Source of the DNA: AC-37 sp036389295
GTDB lineage: Bacteria; Actinomycetota; Thermoleophilia; Solirubrobacterales; Thermoleophilaceae
DNA length: 64,000 bases
Direction: 5' to 3'
Assembly: GCA_036389295.1 (NCBI GenBank)
Contig: DASVQB010000008.1
Coordinates: 1 to 64,000, forward strand
Part shown: piece after piece, positions 35,670 through 43,556 of the stretch
Position numbering within the stretch: position 1 is the stretch's first letter
Layout of the letters: each line of letters opens with the position of its first letter
The notes under the pieces: generated by a model
Told to the model about the DNA's origin: nothing
The model's input: the letters and a program-made list of their open reading frames with translations, nothing else
Database searches by the model: none
Made by a program: the position numbers and the translations under genes

Positions 35670-37073
35670 GTGGCCAAGGACGCGATACCGACCGGCCGGA
35701 TCCGGAGGACCGCGAAGGTCGGCGGGCTGATCGGCGGCCAGGCCGCACGGGCGGCGGCCACGCGCGCGGCCAACCTGACCCGCTCGGAGGAGGGCCGCGC
35801 CGAGGCGCTCGACCGCCGCTACGCCGAGGCGGCCGCCCAGATGGTCGAGGTGCTCGGGAGCATGAAGGGCGCCGCGATGAAGGTCGGCCAGGTGATCTCG
35901 TTCCTCGACGTGAGCGCCGTGCCGCCCGCGTACCGCGACGTGGTCCAGGACGCCCTCGCCAAGCTCCGCAACGCCGCGCCGACGGTCGCGTTCGCGGACA
36001 TGCGCAAGGTGGTCGAGCAGGACCTCGAGCGCCCGCTCGAGGAGGCGTTCGCCGAGTTCGAGGAGGAGGCCCTCGCGGCGGCGTCGATCGGGCAGGTCTA
36101 CCGCGCGCGGCTCCACGACGGCCGCCGCGTGGCGGTCAAGGTCCAGTACCCCGGCGTCGACGCCGCGGTCCGGGCCGACATGCAGAACCTCGGCCTGCTG
36201 CTGCGGGCGGCGCGGCGGATCGCGCCGGGGCTCGACGCCAAGTCCGTGGCCGGCGAGATCCGCGAGCGGATCCTCGACGAGTGCGACTACGAGGCCGAGG
36301 CGCTCGCACACCGCTCGTTCGCGCGCGAGTGGCGCGGGCACCCGTTCGTGTACGTGCCGGACGTGGTGACCTCGCTGTCGCGCAGCCGCGTGCTCGTGAC
36401 CGAGTGGGTCGACGGTCGGCCGTTCGACGAGGTGAGGAGGCTGCCGCAGCCCGAGCGCGACCGCTTCGGCGAGATCCTGTACCGGTTCTTCATCGGCTCG
36501 CTCTACCGGCACGGGCACTTCTCGGCGGACCCCCACCCGGGCAACTACCTGCTGATGGACGACGGCCGCGTCGCGTTCATCGACTTCGGGATGAACAAGA
36601 AGCTGCCCCGCGAGAGAGTCGAGCTCGAGAGGCGCTGGCTGCGGGCGGCGATGGAGGGCGACGCCGAGGCGCTGCGCGAGCAGATGGGCGAGCTCGGGTT
36701 CTTCGACCCGGCGGACGAGAAGGTCACCGCCGAGCGCCTGCTCGAGTACATCTGGGCGCTCTCGTGGTGGTACTTCGAGGACCGCGAGTTCACCGTCACG
36801 CGCGAGTTCGTCGCCGAGCTGATGATCGACGCGAGCGACCCGCGCTCCGAGTACTGGGACTTCATGCGGCGGGCGAACATGCCGTCGGACCACGTGTTCG
36901 CGCAGCGGATGGCCGGGCTGACGCTGGCGGTGCTCGCGCAGCTCGAGACCACCGCCAACTTCCACCGCATCGCGCGCGAGTTCGTCTACGGCGACCCGCC
37001 GGCCACCGAGCTGGGCGAGGCCGAGGCCGCGTTCTTCGCGGCGCGCGCGCCGGCGCGGCGGCCGGCCGCGTGA
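35670..37073 (+). CDS. ABC1/UbiB-family atypical kinase
   Basis: A 467-residue protein of the ABC1/ADCK/UbiB family. It shows the KxGQ signature (MKVGQVISFLD), the ALAAASIGQVYRA loop, VAVKVQYPG, DPHPGN and IDFGM motifs of protein-kinase-like folds, in the correct order. Members assist lipid or quinone metabolism by ATPase activity. GTG 35670 is 9 nt after TAGAGT (35655-35660) with no Shine-Dalgarno. It overlaps by GTGA the start of the broken DNA glycosylase gene, so the two were once an operon. The C-terminus is Ala/Arg-rich. Confidence 0.92.
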   Translation: MAKDAIPTGRIRRTAKVGGLIGGQAARAAATRAANLTRSEEGRAEALDRRYAEAAAQMVEVLGSMKGAAMKVGQVISFLDVSAVPPAYRDVVQDALAKLRNAAPTVAFADMRKVVEQDLERPLEEAFAEFEEEALAAASIGQVYRARLHDGRRVAVKVQYPGVDAAVRADMQNLGLLLRAARRIAPGLDAKSVAGEIRERILDECDYEAEALAHRSFAREWRGHPFVYVPDVVTSLSRSRVLVTEWVDGRPFDEVRRLPQPERDRFGEILYRFFIGSLYRHGHFSADPHPGNYLLMDDGRVAFIDFGMNKKLPRERVELERRWLRAAMEGDAEALREQMGELGFFDPADEKVTAERLLEYIWALSWWYFEDREFTVTREFVAELMIDASDPRSEYWDFMRRANMPSDHVFAQRMAGLTLAVLAQLETTANFHRIAREFVYGDPPATELGEAEAAFFAARAPARRPAA

Positions 37074-37561
37074 GCCCGCGGGCCGCCGCCGCGGGCGGGA
37101 AGCGGAAGCCGGCCGGCGGAGCCGTCGTGGACGCCGGGGCGGCGGCGGTCCGCCACCTGCGCCGCGCCGACCCGACGATGAAGGCGCTGACGACCGGGTC
37201 GGCCCGCTCGACGAGTACGCGCGCCGCCGCGGCCGTCCGAAGGACGCCTACGGCGCGCTGCTGCGGGCGATCGTCGGCCAGCAGCTCTCCACCAAGGCGG
37301 CGCAGACGATCTACGGGCGGATGCTCGAGCTGTGGGACGGGAAGACGCCGACGCCCCGCCAGATCGTCGACGCCGACCCCGACGCGATCCGCGCCGCCGG
37401 CATGTCGCGGCCGAAGGTGGCCTACCTCCGCGACCTCGCCGAGCACGTCCTGAGCGGCGAGCTGGAGCTCGACCGCCTGGGCGAGCGCTCCGACGAGGAG
37501 ATCGTCGCCGAGCTGACGGCCGTGAAGGGGCTCGGCGTCTGGACCGCGCACATGTTCCTCA
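37070..37561 (+). pseudogene. DNA-3-methyladenine glycosylase (AlkA-type) pseudogene, left part
   Basis: The gene begins at GTG 37070 overlapping the ABC1 stop and encodes the start VSPRAAAAGG and later RHLRRADPTMKAL. From about 37190 one base is missing compared with the intact copy, and the next frame carries DAYGALLRAIVGQQLSTKAA, DADPDAIRAAG, the helix-hairpin-helix LTAVKGLGVWTAHMFL and then stops at TGA 37576. The frame therefore contains both a frameshift (37188-37192) and an interruption at MFL. The missing C-terminal part lies at 40185-40383. The intact relative at 39313-39987 shows about 80 percent identity by eye. The base-excision repair activity of this copy should be lost. Confidence 0.88.
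37554..37561 (+). repeat. Left 8-bp direct repeat flanking the insertion (GTTCCTCA)
   Basis: GTTCCTCA ends the left half of the glycosylase gene here and starts the right half at 40185-40192. Joining at this repeat would rebuild MFLIFHLGRP in frame, so it looks like a target-site duplication. A longer, imperfect reading gives 12/14 matches (TTCCTCAxxTTCCA). Confidence 0.75.
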
Positions 37562-37680
37562 CGTTCCATCCTGACTGAAAAGACCTGCAAAGCGGGGGAC
37601 TTTTAGGTCACGCATGTGGCGACTGTGTGCGTTTCGTCCGGCGAGGGATGCGGGCCGGCAGCCCCGTCGCCGGCCGATCG

Positions 37681-39216
37681 CTAGCGGGCTTCGCCCTGAA
37701 CTAGGTTCAGCGCATCCCGGTACAGGAACGGGACCCAGTAGGAGGGGTTCTGCTTGCTCCCGCGCTTCTCAAAGAACCCCACCTCCACGAGCTGCTCAGC
37801 GAGTTCGCGGGCTTCCTCCGTGGTCTTCCCCCAAATCCTCCCAAGCGTTTCGGGGGTTTGCTGCGTCTTCTCCCCGTCGAGCTGCTCGATGTACTGCTTC
37901 AAGCTCGGGTACTCCGCGAACAGCGTCTGTGTGAGCCGCGTTTCGGACACCTGCTTGAGCGCGTCCTTGAATGCTGGCCGATCGAAGAGCTGCTCGTTGG
38001 GCGGCTCTGAGTGCCCGATCTCGTAGCGGCGAAGCTGCGAGTCTCTCACGCTCGAAAGGAGATGGATCAACTCGCGGGGGGCGGTCTGCGTGGTCCCATC
38101 CTGCGTTCGGCTCAGCATCCAGTCGAACGTGGCGGGGTTGCGCCCTGCATCGACCTGATCGGGAAACATGCGGCGCAGCAAGTCTTCCTGCGCCTGCACG
38201 CTCGTGACGACGGCGTCCGGGTCGACGCCGTAGTACTCGCAGATCTCCCGATTCTTCAAGGCACGGCGCATCACGACGTTGCAGAGCGATTGGCGGTCCC
38301 ACGCGATCGTGAGATTGCGCGTGATGTGGCTCGCCTCGCGGAACCCGCTCGTCGTGATGCGCCGCCAGATGTCGGTCCGCAGGAAGATCTTGACCCCGAT
38401 CTGAGTGAGGGACTGCATGTCAAGGTATGCCTTGAAGAGCGCCCGGAGCGCGTTCTGCTCAAGCGCTTCGTGCTGCTCGAAGGCAACATCGAGGCGATCG
38501 AGGACCAGCCAGACCGTGAATCGGAGATCACCGAGCGCTCGATCCGCCGCCTCCAGGAGGGAGTCAATCGAAACGAGCCCCGCGGCTTGGAGTTCCGCGC
38601 TCGGCTCTCGAAACGTGATCTTGCCGGTGACGCCAATTGGCATGCCCGTATTGGGCTCGATCACGATCCCGCCCTCAACTGCCTCGGCCTTCGTGACCGC
38701 GCGAGCGTACTCGCGGGCTGCTCGCAGCAGCGCCTTAAGGGGGCCCTTCTCCTGAAGAAGACCTGCCTCTTGAAGAGCCTTATAGACCGACTTCGCCTGC
38801 GGCGTCTCCACGCCGTACTCCTGCAAGATCTGAGCGAGCAGGCTGAGGAAGTACAGCTTCCATAAACCGACGAACTCCCCCTCGCTGGTTGGCGGCTCAG
38901 TTACGACGTCCGCAAACGCCGTCGCTCCGCTCGGGTTCTCTGCCGGCACGATGAGGATGCCGCGGTCAAATAGCTCGTCTGCCCTGGTGCTCAGTAGTGA
39001 GTAGAGCGCGCTCTTGCCAGACCCCTTCGGCCCATAGACGATGTCCACCTCGCCCGCAAGCAGCCTGCGCCACTGATCCGTCTCGACGAAGTAGTCGGAA
39101 AGGTTGCTGATCTCCTGCTCGGCGATGCGCTCGCCGAACGACGCGGCCTGCAAGACCTTCTTCTTGTCGGCCGCGGCCGCAGATCCGGCTGTCGTCCTCG
39201 AGGCGTCCGCCTCCAC
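37681..39216 (-). CDS. P-loop ATPase, Sll1717-family type
   Basis: A protein of about 511 residues read from GTG 39216 (a longer GTG start at 39291 is possible). It has IAEQEISNLSDYFVETDQWR followed by a Walker A motif VYGPKGSGKSALY at about residues 60-72, and a Walker B-like FTVWLVLDRLDVAF about 200 residues later. These features match the P-loop ATPase family typified by cyanobacterial Sll1717. The rest is helical; the C-terminus has a winged-helix-like ELAEQLVEVGFFEKRG. Function unknown: it has been found in variable genome regions, and defence or regulatory roles are speculative. Codon usage is less GC-rich than in neighbours, indicating acquisition. Confidence 0.78.
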   Translation of the reverse strand: MEADASRTTAGSAAAADKKKVLQAASFGERIAEQEISNLSDYFVETDQWRRLLAGEVDIVYGPKGSGKSALYSLLSTRADELFDRGILIVPAENPSGATAFADVVTEPPTSEGEFVGLWKLYFLSLLAQILQEYGVETPQAKSVYKALQEAGLLQEKGPLKALLRAAREYARAVTKAEAVEGGIVIEPNTGMPIGVTGKITFREPSAELQAAGLVSIDSLLEAADRALGDLRFTVWLVLDRLDVAFEQHEALEQNALRALFKAYLDMQSLTQIGVKIFLRTDIWRRITTSGFREASHITRNLTIAWDRQSLCNVVMRRALKNREICEYYGVDPDAVVTSVQAQEDLLRRMFPDQVDAGRNPATFDWMLSRTQDGTTQTAPRELIHLLSSVRDSQLRRYEIGHSEPPNEQLFDRPAFKDALKQVSETRLTQTLFAEYPSLKQYIEQLDGEKTQQTPETLGRIWGKTTEEARELAEQLVEVGFFEKRGSKQNPSYWVPFLYRDALNLVQGEAR

Positions 39217-39312
39217 GGCACACAGGCTAGAGGGAAGAGGAGCAACGTCCGGGGCGCTCGACACCTGACCCGTCGGAGGTGCCGGCGTCACTCGGCCGGC
39301 TCGCGATCCTTC

Positions 39313-39987
39313 CTATCCAGGGATCGCGTCGAGGGACCGCCAGAGGTACAGCGACGCGAGGGAGCGGTACGGCCGCCACGGCTCGCCCAGCTCCTCGAGC
39401 TCCGGCGCGGTCGGCATCGCCTCAAGCTCGTAAGCCTGCTGCACCGCCTTGCGGACCCCAAGGTCGCCAACCGGTAGAACATCGGGGCGACCGAGGAAGA
39501 ACACGAGGAACATATCGGCGGTCCATTGCCCGAGGCCCTTGACCGCGGTCAGCTCGGCCGCGATCTCCTCGTCGCTCAGCTCGCTCAGCCGGTCGAGCTC
39601 GAGCTCGCCGCTCAGGACGTGCTCGGCCAGGCTACGCAGGTATGCGATCTTCGGCCGCGACAAGCCCGCGGCGCGGATCGCGTCGGGGTCGGCGTCGAGC
39701 AACTCCTGCGGCGTCGGCGTCCGGCCGTGCCAGAGCTCCGTCATCCGCCCGTATATCGTCGCGGCGGCCTTGGTCGAGAGCTGCTGCCCCACGATCGAGC
39801 GGACGAGCGCGCCGTAGGCGTCGGCGGGGCGGCCGCGGCGGCGCGCCTCGATGTCGAGCGGCCCGAGCGACTTGATGAGCTCGCGCATCACGGGGTCCTT
39901 GCGCCGCAGGTGGCGCGTTCCCCTCGCCACGATCTCGGGGCTGATACCGGGCGGAGCGACGGTCCCGCCGTTCGGCCGAGGACTCAC
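39313..39987 (-). CDS. DNA-3-methyladenine glycosylase, AlkA/HhH-GPD type (intact copy in insertion)
   Basis: A 224-residue HhH-GPD base-excision repair enzyme. It begins VSPRPNGG, matching the N-terminus of the broken host copy. Landmarks are IVGQQLSTKAAATIYGRM, the helix-hairpin-helix LTAVKGLGQWTADMF and the catalytic Asp in VLPVGDLGVRKAVQ, then WRPYRSLASLYLW. It excises alkylated purines from DNA. All domains are present and no frameshift is visible. GTG 39987 is chosen from the VSPR match; a TTG-led extension to 40089 is less likely. It is inverted relative to the host gene it resembles and lies 22 bases after the ATPase gene region start, so its transcription is independent. Confidence 0.87.
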   Translation of the reverse strand: MSPRPNGGTVAPPGISPEIVARGTRHLRRKDPVMRELIKSLGPLDIEARRRGRPADAYGALVRSIVGQQLSTKAAATIYGRMTELWHGRTPTPQELLDADPDAIRAAGLSRPKIAYLRSLAEHVLSGELELDRLSELSDEEIAAELTAVKGLGQWTADMFLVFFLGRPDVLPVGDLGVRKAVQQAYELEAMPTAPELEELGEPWRPYRSLASLYLWRSLDAIPG

Positions 39988-39991
39988 GGAA

Positions 39992-40027
39992 GCCAGCAGA
40001 CTCTTGGGCGCACGGCTAGCAGACTCT
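39992..40027. repeat. Tandem 13-bp repeat upstream of the intact glycosylase
   Basis: GCCAGCAGACTCT at 39992-40004 and GCTAGCAGACTCT at 40015-40027, 12/13 identical with a 23-base offset. They lie just upstream of the intact glycosylase start and could be an operator or damage-response site. Confidence 0.5.
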
Positions 40028-40184
40028 ACGGAGCGGCGGTGTGCACAGCGTGTGCGTTTTGCATCGGAACGCCCTTTCGTCTTCCGCAAACTCCGTCTTC
40101 ACGACCTCAGGCCCAGCGTAAACCGTTTTCGCGACAAGCAGGGATTTCCCCTGAGGCGTCGCGTCTTCCGCTCGCGCTGAAAAC

Positions 40185-40383
40185 GTTCCTCATCTTCCAC
40201 CTGGGCCGGCCGGACGTGCTGCCGGTCGGCGATCTCGGCGTGCGCCGCGCCGTCATGCTGGCCTACGAGCTGGAGGCGATGCCGACCTCGCTCGAGCTCG
40301 AGGAGCTCGGCGAGCCGTGGCGGCCGCACCGCTCGCTCGCGTCGCTGTACCTCTGGCGCTCGCTGGACGCCACGCCGGCGTAG
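40185..40383 (+). pseudogene. DNA-3-methyladenine glycosylase pseudogene, right part
   Basis: The second half of the interrupted gene. It starts at the right GTTCCTCA and reads FLIFHLGRPDVLPVGDLGVR then LAYELEAMPTSLELEELGE and ends ...RSLDATPA at TAG 40381-40383. The catalytic Asp (VGDLGV) lies in this part, separated from the helix-hairpin-helix of the left part. Frame and sequence continue the left part exactly if the insertion is removed. Confidence 0.88.
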
Positions 40384-40407
40384 GGCGCGGAGCGGCGCGC
40401 CCGCGGC

Positions 40408-40764
40408 TCAGAGCGGGTGCGACGCGAGCGCGCGCCGCACGCGCGCGCTGCTCGCCACGGGCCGAGCCACAACGCGCCGCGCCGCGGACGTGGAGCGCCG
40501 CGACCGCCCCGCCCGGCACGCCGGCCGGTGGTACGCGTGCGTGAGGCCCGCGATCGAGACGCTGCACTGGCTGCGCGACCTCGCCCCGGGAGCCGGCCTC
40601 GCCAGCTCGTGCCGGACCCTCCCCGACCGGCACCGCCCGATCGAGCGGAAGCACGGCCGCGGCATCCCGCGGGCGCTCAGCCACAGCCCGGCGACGTTGA
40701 CGAGCAGCGCCGCCGCCATGAGGAGCGCGCCTCCGCGCACGAGGATGAGCCAGGTCGTTCCCAT
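40408..40764 (-). CDS. Small membrane-anchored basic protein (118 aa)
   Basis: A 118-residue reading frame with GC-rich third codon positions. One hydrophobic helix at about residues 10-30 (ALLMAAALLVNVAGLWLSA) is followed by an Arg/Ser-rich, Cys-containing tail without recognisable domain. ATG 40764 has a GAGGGA Shine-Dalgarno-like sequence 7 nt upstream. It lies in an otherwise empty 450-base gap between the glycosylase remnant and the IscA gene. Evidence that it is expressed is limited to codon bias and the ribosome site. Confidence 0.45.
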   Translation of the reverse strand: MGTTWLILVRGGALLMAAALLVNVAGLWLSARGMPRPCFRSIGRCRSGRVRHELARPAPGARSRSQCSVSIAGLTHAYHRPACRAGRSRRSTSAARRVVARPVASSARVRRALASHPL

Positions 40765-40839
40765 CGCGAGTCCCTCGCGACCACCCTCTACGGGATGACC
40801 GGGCTTGTCAACCCCCCGGCGGGGGAGCCGGCCGGAGGG

Positions 40840-41193
40840 CTAGACCTCGGCGCCGCAGCTGGGCTCCTCGTCCGCCACGCGGAACGAGGACCCGCACCCG
40901 CACGCCGCCACGACGTTCGGGTTGTTCACCTGGAAGCCGGCGCCCATCAGGCTCTCCGTGTAGTCGACCGTCGAGCCGTCCACGTAGCGGAGGCTCAGCT
41001 CGTCGACGATGATCCTGATGCCGTCGTGCTCGAACACGCGGTCGCCGTCGCGCTGCTCGTCGAGCGCGAGCTGGTACTGGAAGCCCGAGCAGCCGCCGCC
41101 GCGGACGGCCACGCGCAGGCCGGCGTTGGCGTGCTCCTCGTCCGAGAGCAGGGTCGAGATCTTTGCTGCGGCGACTTCCGTGAGAGCGACCAC
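40840..41193 (-). CDS. Iron-sulphur cluster carrier, A-type (IscA/ErpA)
   Basis: A 117-residue A-type Fe-S carrier. It has GGGCSGFQYQLAL with the first Cys and the C-terminal AACGCGSSFRV pair, the three Cys that hold the cluster, plus the YVDGSTVDYTESLMGAGF signature. It delivers clusters to apo-proteins. GTG 41193 is 7 nt after TACAAT (complement of 41201-41206). It is divergent from bolA and the CGFS glutaredoxin gene; the three together form an Fe-S maturation set, though transcription is in opposite directions. Confidence 0.93.
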   Translation of the reverse strand: MVALTEVAAAKISTLLSDEEHANAGLRVAVRGGGCSGFQYQLALDEQRDGDRVFEHDGIRIIVDELSLRYVDGSTVDYTESLMGAGFQVNNPNVVAACGCGSSFRVADEEPSCGAEV

Positions 41194-41235
41194 GTCCTCG
41201 ATTGTAGTCGCCAGAAGCGGCGCTATCCTCGAATC

Positions 41236-41475
41236 GTGCCCACCGCGGAGGAGCTCAAGGAGCGGATCGAGCAGGCGCTGCCCGGCGCCATGGCCGACGT
41301 CGAAGACCTGACCGGAGGCGGGGACCACTTCCGCGCCGAGGTTGTGTCCGACCGCTTCGAGGGCCTCTCCCGCATCGACCAGCACAAGCTCGTCTACGAG
41401 GTCTTCGGCAACGAGGTCGGCGGCCCCATCCACGCACTTTCGATCAAGACGTCAGCGCCGGGAGGTGCCCGATGA
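41236..41475 (+). CDS. BolA family protein
   Basis: A 79-residue BolA-like protein. The central GGGDHFRAEVVSDRFEGLSRIDQHKLVYEVF (31 residues, of which DHFRAEVVS and IDQHKLVYEVF are the diagnostic core) and GPIHALSIKT are typical; His residues in the core could share a [2Fe-2S] cluster with a CGFS glutaredoxin. GTG 41236 is 6 nt after TATCCT (41224-41229). The next gene overlaps by ATGA, so a BolA-glutaredoxin complex is likely made from one transcript. It seems to act in Fe-S or iron homeostasis. Confidence 0.9.
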   Translation: MPTAEELKERIEQALPGAMADVEDLTGGGDHFRAEVVSDRFEGLSRIDQHKLVYEVFGNEVGGPIHALSIKTSAPGGAR

Positions 41476-41879
41476 CCAACGAGGAGATCCGCGACTTCAT
41501 CCAGAACGCGATCGGCGAGAACCGGGTGATGCTGTTCATGAAGGGGACGCCCGAGCAGCCCGCCTGCGGGTTCTCGATGCGGACCGCAGCCGTCCTGAAC
41601 GCGCTCGGCGTCGAGTACTCGGCGCTCGACGTCCTGCCCGACCCGCGGATCCGCCAGGAGCTGTCGGGCATCTCCAACTGGCCCACGATCCCCCAGCTGT
41701 TCGTCGAGGGCGAGCTGGTCGGCGGCTGCGACATCGTCACCGAGATGTTCGAGACCGGCGAGCTGGCCGAGCGGCTCGGCGTGCCGCAGCCGGACGCGGA
41801 GCCGCAGCCGCCCGCCACCGCGAGCGCCCCGGCGCCCGAGCAGATCGCCCCGCTGGGCATCGAGAACCGGCTGAGCTGA
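41472..41879 (+). CDS. grxD: Monothiol CGFS-type glutaredoxin (Grx4 family)
   Basis: A 135-residue monothiol glutaredoxin. The active-site CGFS (PEQPACGFSMRT), VMLFMKGTPE before it, WPTIPQLFVEGELVGGCDIV and the late ETGELAERLG are textbook family features. The last 35 residues are Pro/Ala-rich and extra. It binds a bridging [2Fe-2S] cluster with glutathione or a substitute thiol and pairs with BolA, whose gene overlaps it by four bases. After the stop a strong hairpin occurs at 41882-41930. Confidence 0.93.
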   Translation: MTNEEIRDFIQNAIGENRVMLFMKGTPEQPACGFSMRTAAVLNALGVEYSALDVLPDPRIRQELSGISNWPTIPQLFVEGELVGGCDIVTEMFETGELAERLGVPQPDAEPQPPATASAPAPEQIAPLGIENRLS

Positions 41880-41881
41880 CT

Positions 41882-41930
41882 CCACCGTCCTGGATTCGGG
41901 TCGCATGGCGACCCGAGGGCAGGACGGTGG
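41882..41930 (+). terminator. Long hairpin after the glutaredoxin gene
   Basis: Outer arms CCACCGTCCTG (41882-41892) and CAGGACGGTGG (41920-41930) enclose inner arms TCGGGTCGC (41896-41904) and GCGACCCGA (41908-41916) with loop ATG. The 49-base structure lies between convergent genes, with the stop of the minus-strand small gene at its right edge. It is probably a bidirectional terminator, though no T-run follows. Confidence 0.7.
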
Positions 41931-42140
41931 CTATCGACCGCCCCGCCGGCGCTCCTGCACGCGCGCGTAGGCGCCGCGGCCGGCGTCGCGGCCGCGCTCG
42001 GCGTAGCCGCGCATGATCCGCTTGTAGCGCTCCTTCTCCTCCGGCGAGAGCGCCTGCCAGCGGCGGTAGGCCTCGGCCGCGAGCGGCGCCGCCCGGCGGG
42101 CGACGCGTGCCGCGCGCGCGACCGCGAGCGGCGCGGCCAT
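41931..42140 (-). CDS. Small basic protein (69 aa)
   Basis: A 69-residue protein of mixed charge, rich in Arg and Ala. The central AYRRWQALSPEEKERYKRIMR is similar to short conserved actinobacterial proteins of unknown role. It overlaps the upstream glutaredoxin-like gene by TGATG, so it is coupled. No domain recognised; might bind nucleic acid (inference from charge). Confidence 0.6.
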   Translation of the reverse strand: MAAPLAVARAARVARRAAPLAAEAYRRWQALSPEEKERYKRIMRGYAERGRDAGRGAYARVQERRRGGR

Positions 42141-42412
42141 CAGGCGCCGGCCCCGGCCGGCTCGGAGTCGAGCGACTCGAGGTGGTCGAGGTGCTCGACG
42201 ATCCGGTGCGAGTCGTGGATGACCTCGTCGCCGAGCACGAGCACCGGCACCCAGGTCTGGCCGGTCAGCTCGAGCACCTCGTCGCGGCGGCCGCGGCGGA
42301 CCGGCACCCGCACCTCCTCGAAGTCGATCCCCGCCCGGCGCAGCCGCCGGGCGACGACCCCGCAGCGGCAGAGACGGTCGGTGGGCGTCGGGCAGCGGTA
42401 GAGGATCGCCAC
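42140..42412 (-). CDS. Glutaredoxin/GST-N-terminal-like thiol protein
   Basis: A 90-residue thioredoxin-fold domain. Its N-terminus MAILYRCPTPTDRLCRCG has an early Cys-Pro and further cysteines, followed by VARRLRRAGIDFEEVRVP. A WVPVLVLGDEVIHDSHRIVEHLD segment resembles the cis-Pro and last helix of glutathione-S-transferase N-terminal domains. The GTG is 7 nt after TAACCT (complement of 42420-42425). It is coupled to the 69-aa gene. Likely a small redox protein, substrate unknown. Confidence 0.8.
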   Translation of the reverse strand: MAILYRCPTPTDRLCRCGVVARRLRRAGIDFEEVRVPVRRGRRDEVLELTGQTWVPVLVLGDEVIHDSHRIVEHLDHLESLDSEPAGAGA

Positions 42413-42442
42413 GCGGCTGAGGTTACCCGGGCCGCGCGCCGG

Positions 42443-43531
42443 TCAAGCGACGGCGAGCGGCCACAGCCGGCGAGCCGCGCCCGCGACCCCGTCCACCGCG
42501 CCGAGCGCCGCGGCGGCGACCTTGTACTGCACGGGCTGCACCCGGCGGGCGCGCGCGAGGCGGTCGTGCTCGCGCTCCCGGTACCACTCGACCGTGGCCT
42601 CGATCGCGTCCTCGTGCGGCGTGGTCGCGAACCCGAGCTCGCGCTTCGCCTTGCCGTTCCGGTAGCACCACCAGTGGCTGGCGAGCTTGACCTCGTTGAC
42701 GGTCGGCCGCCCGCGGGTGCCCGCCACCTCGAGCGCCTGGGCCAGCCGCAGCGCGACCCCCGGCGCGAGCTTCAGGGCCGGCGCCTCGACTCCCGACAGC
42801 CGGGCCAGGTCGGCGAACAGCCTGTCCAGCGTGTAGTTCCGGTTGCCGAGGATGTAGCGCTCGCCCACCTCGCCGCGCTCGTCGGCCAGCAGGTGGCCGC
42901 GCGCGACGTCGCCGACGTCGACCACGTTCAGCGCGCCGCCGACGTACGCGGGGATCCGCCCGAGCATGAACTGCCGCACGATTCCGGTCGCGCGGCCGCT
43001 CACGTCGCCGGCGCCGAACACGTAGCACGGGTTCACGACCACGACCGGGAGGCCCTGGGCCGCGAGCCGCAGCGCCTCGGCCTCGCCCTCGTGCTTCGAG
43101 TTGACGTACGGGATCCCGAGGTCGCCGGCGGTGAACAGCTGGCGCTCGTCGGCGGTCCCGCCCGGCGGCGCGGGCCCGACGGCGGCGACGCTGGAGGTGT
43201 GCACGGCCCGCTCGACGCCGGCGCGCAGCGCCTCCTCCATCACGATGCGCGTGCCGCGGACGTTCACGTCGAACAGCGCGTCGGCGTCGCCCTCCCGCAG
43301 CGAGATCAGGCCCGCGAGGTGGAACACCCGGTCCACGCCCTTCATCGCGCGGCGAACCGCGCGGCGGTCGAGGACGTCGCACTCGACCTTCTCGAAGTCG
43401 ACGCCCGAGAGGTGGTCGAGCCGCGTCCGGCGGCGGACGGTCAGGCGGAGGTCGTCGCCGCGCTCGGCGAGCAGCCGCACGACCGCGGAGCCGACGAACC
43501 CGCTCCCGCCGGTCACGAGGGTCTTCGGCAC
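42443..43531 (-). CDS. NAD-dependent epimerase/dehydratase (HpnA-like)
   Basis: A 362-residue short-chain dehydrogenase of the extended type. It begins VPKTLVTGGSGFVGSAVV (nucleotide-binding GxxGxxG), has DVLDRRAV and VFHLAGL, the catalytic pair YVNSK with Tyr and Lys (TSSVAAVG before it), VVVVNPCYVFG and a late NGKAKRELGF. The pattern is that of hopanoid-associated sugar epimerases and 3-beta-hydroxysteroid-like reductases. GTG 43531 is 7 nt after TAGACT (complement of 43539-43544). It stands alone just after the sigma-like gene on the same strand. Confidence 0.88.
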   Translation of the reverse strand: MPKTLVTGGSGFVGSAVVRLLAERGDDLRLTVRRRTRLDHLSGVDFEKVECDVLDRRAVRRAMKGVDRVFHLAGLISLREGDADALFDVNVRGTRIVMEEALRAGVERAVHTSSVAAVGPAPPGGTADERQLFTAGDLGIPYVNSKHEGEAEALRLAAQGLPVVVVNPCYVFGAGDVSGRATGIVRQFMLGRIPAYVGGALNVVDVGDVARGHLLADERGEVGERYILGNRNYTLDRLFADLARLSGVEAPALKLAPGVALRLAQALEVAGTRGRPTVNEVKLASHWWCYRNGKAKRELGFATTPHEDAIEATVEWYREREHDRLARARRVQPVQYKVAAAALGAVDGVAGAARRLWPLAVA

Positions 43532-43556
43532 GGTGGCGAGTCTATGAGGGGGCGGG

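Larger units (their letters stand above)
37562..40184. mobile_element. 2.6-kb insertion inside the glycosylase gene, carrying an ATPase and an intact glycosylase
   Basis: The 2,623 bases between the two GTTCCTCA repeats interrupt a glycosylase gene whose two halves join in frame when the segment and one repeat are removed (2,631 bases, divisible by three). The segment is lower in GC than its surroundings (visible in TTTTAGG, CATATC-like runs and third-position A/T in the ATPase gene). It contains a P-loop ATPase gene and a whole second glycosylase gene, both on the minus strand, plus about 120 bases at the left and 197 at the right end without genes. I found no transposase, integrase or terminal inverted repeat, so the mobilising machinery is unknown; ends share GTGTGCGTTT in direct orientation (37625 and 40049 areas). 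Confidence 0.75.

Noticed and set aside
37562..40184. Insertion sequence with a transposase
   Set aside because: No transposase or integrase motif (DDE, HUH, R-H-R-Y, serine recombinase) was found in either gene, and the ends do not form inverted repeats. It is reported as an insertion of unknown mechanism instead.
40384..40839. Plus-strand frame 40490-40798 as a gene
   Set aside because: No start signal, no domain, and the opposite strand has better third-position GC with a ribosome site.
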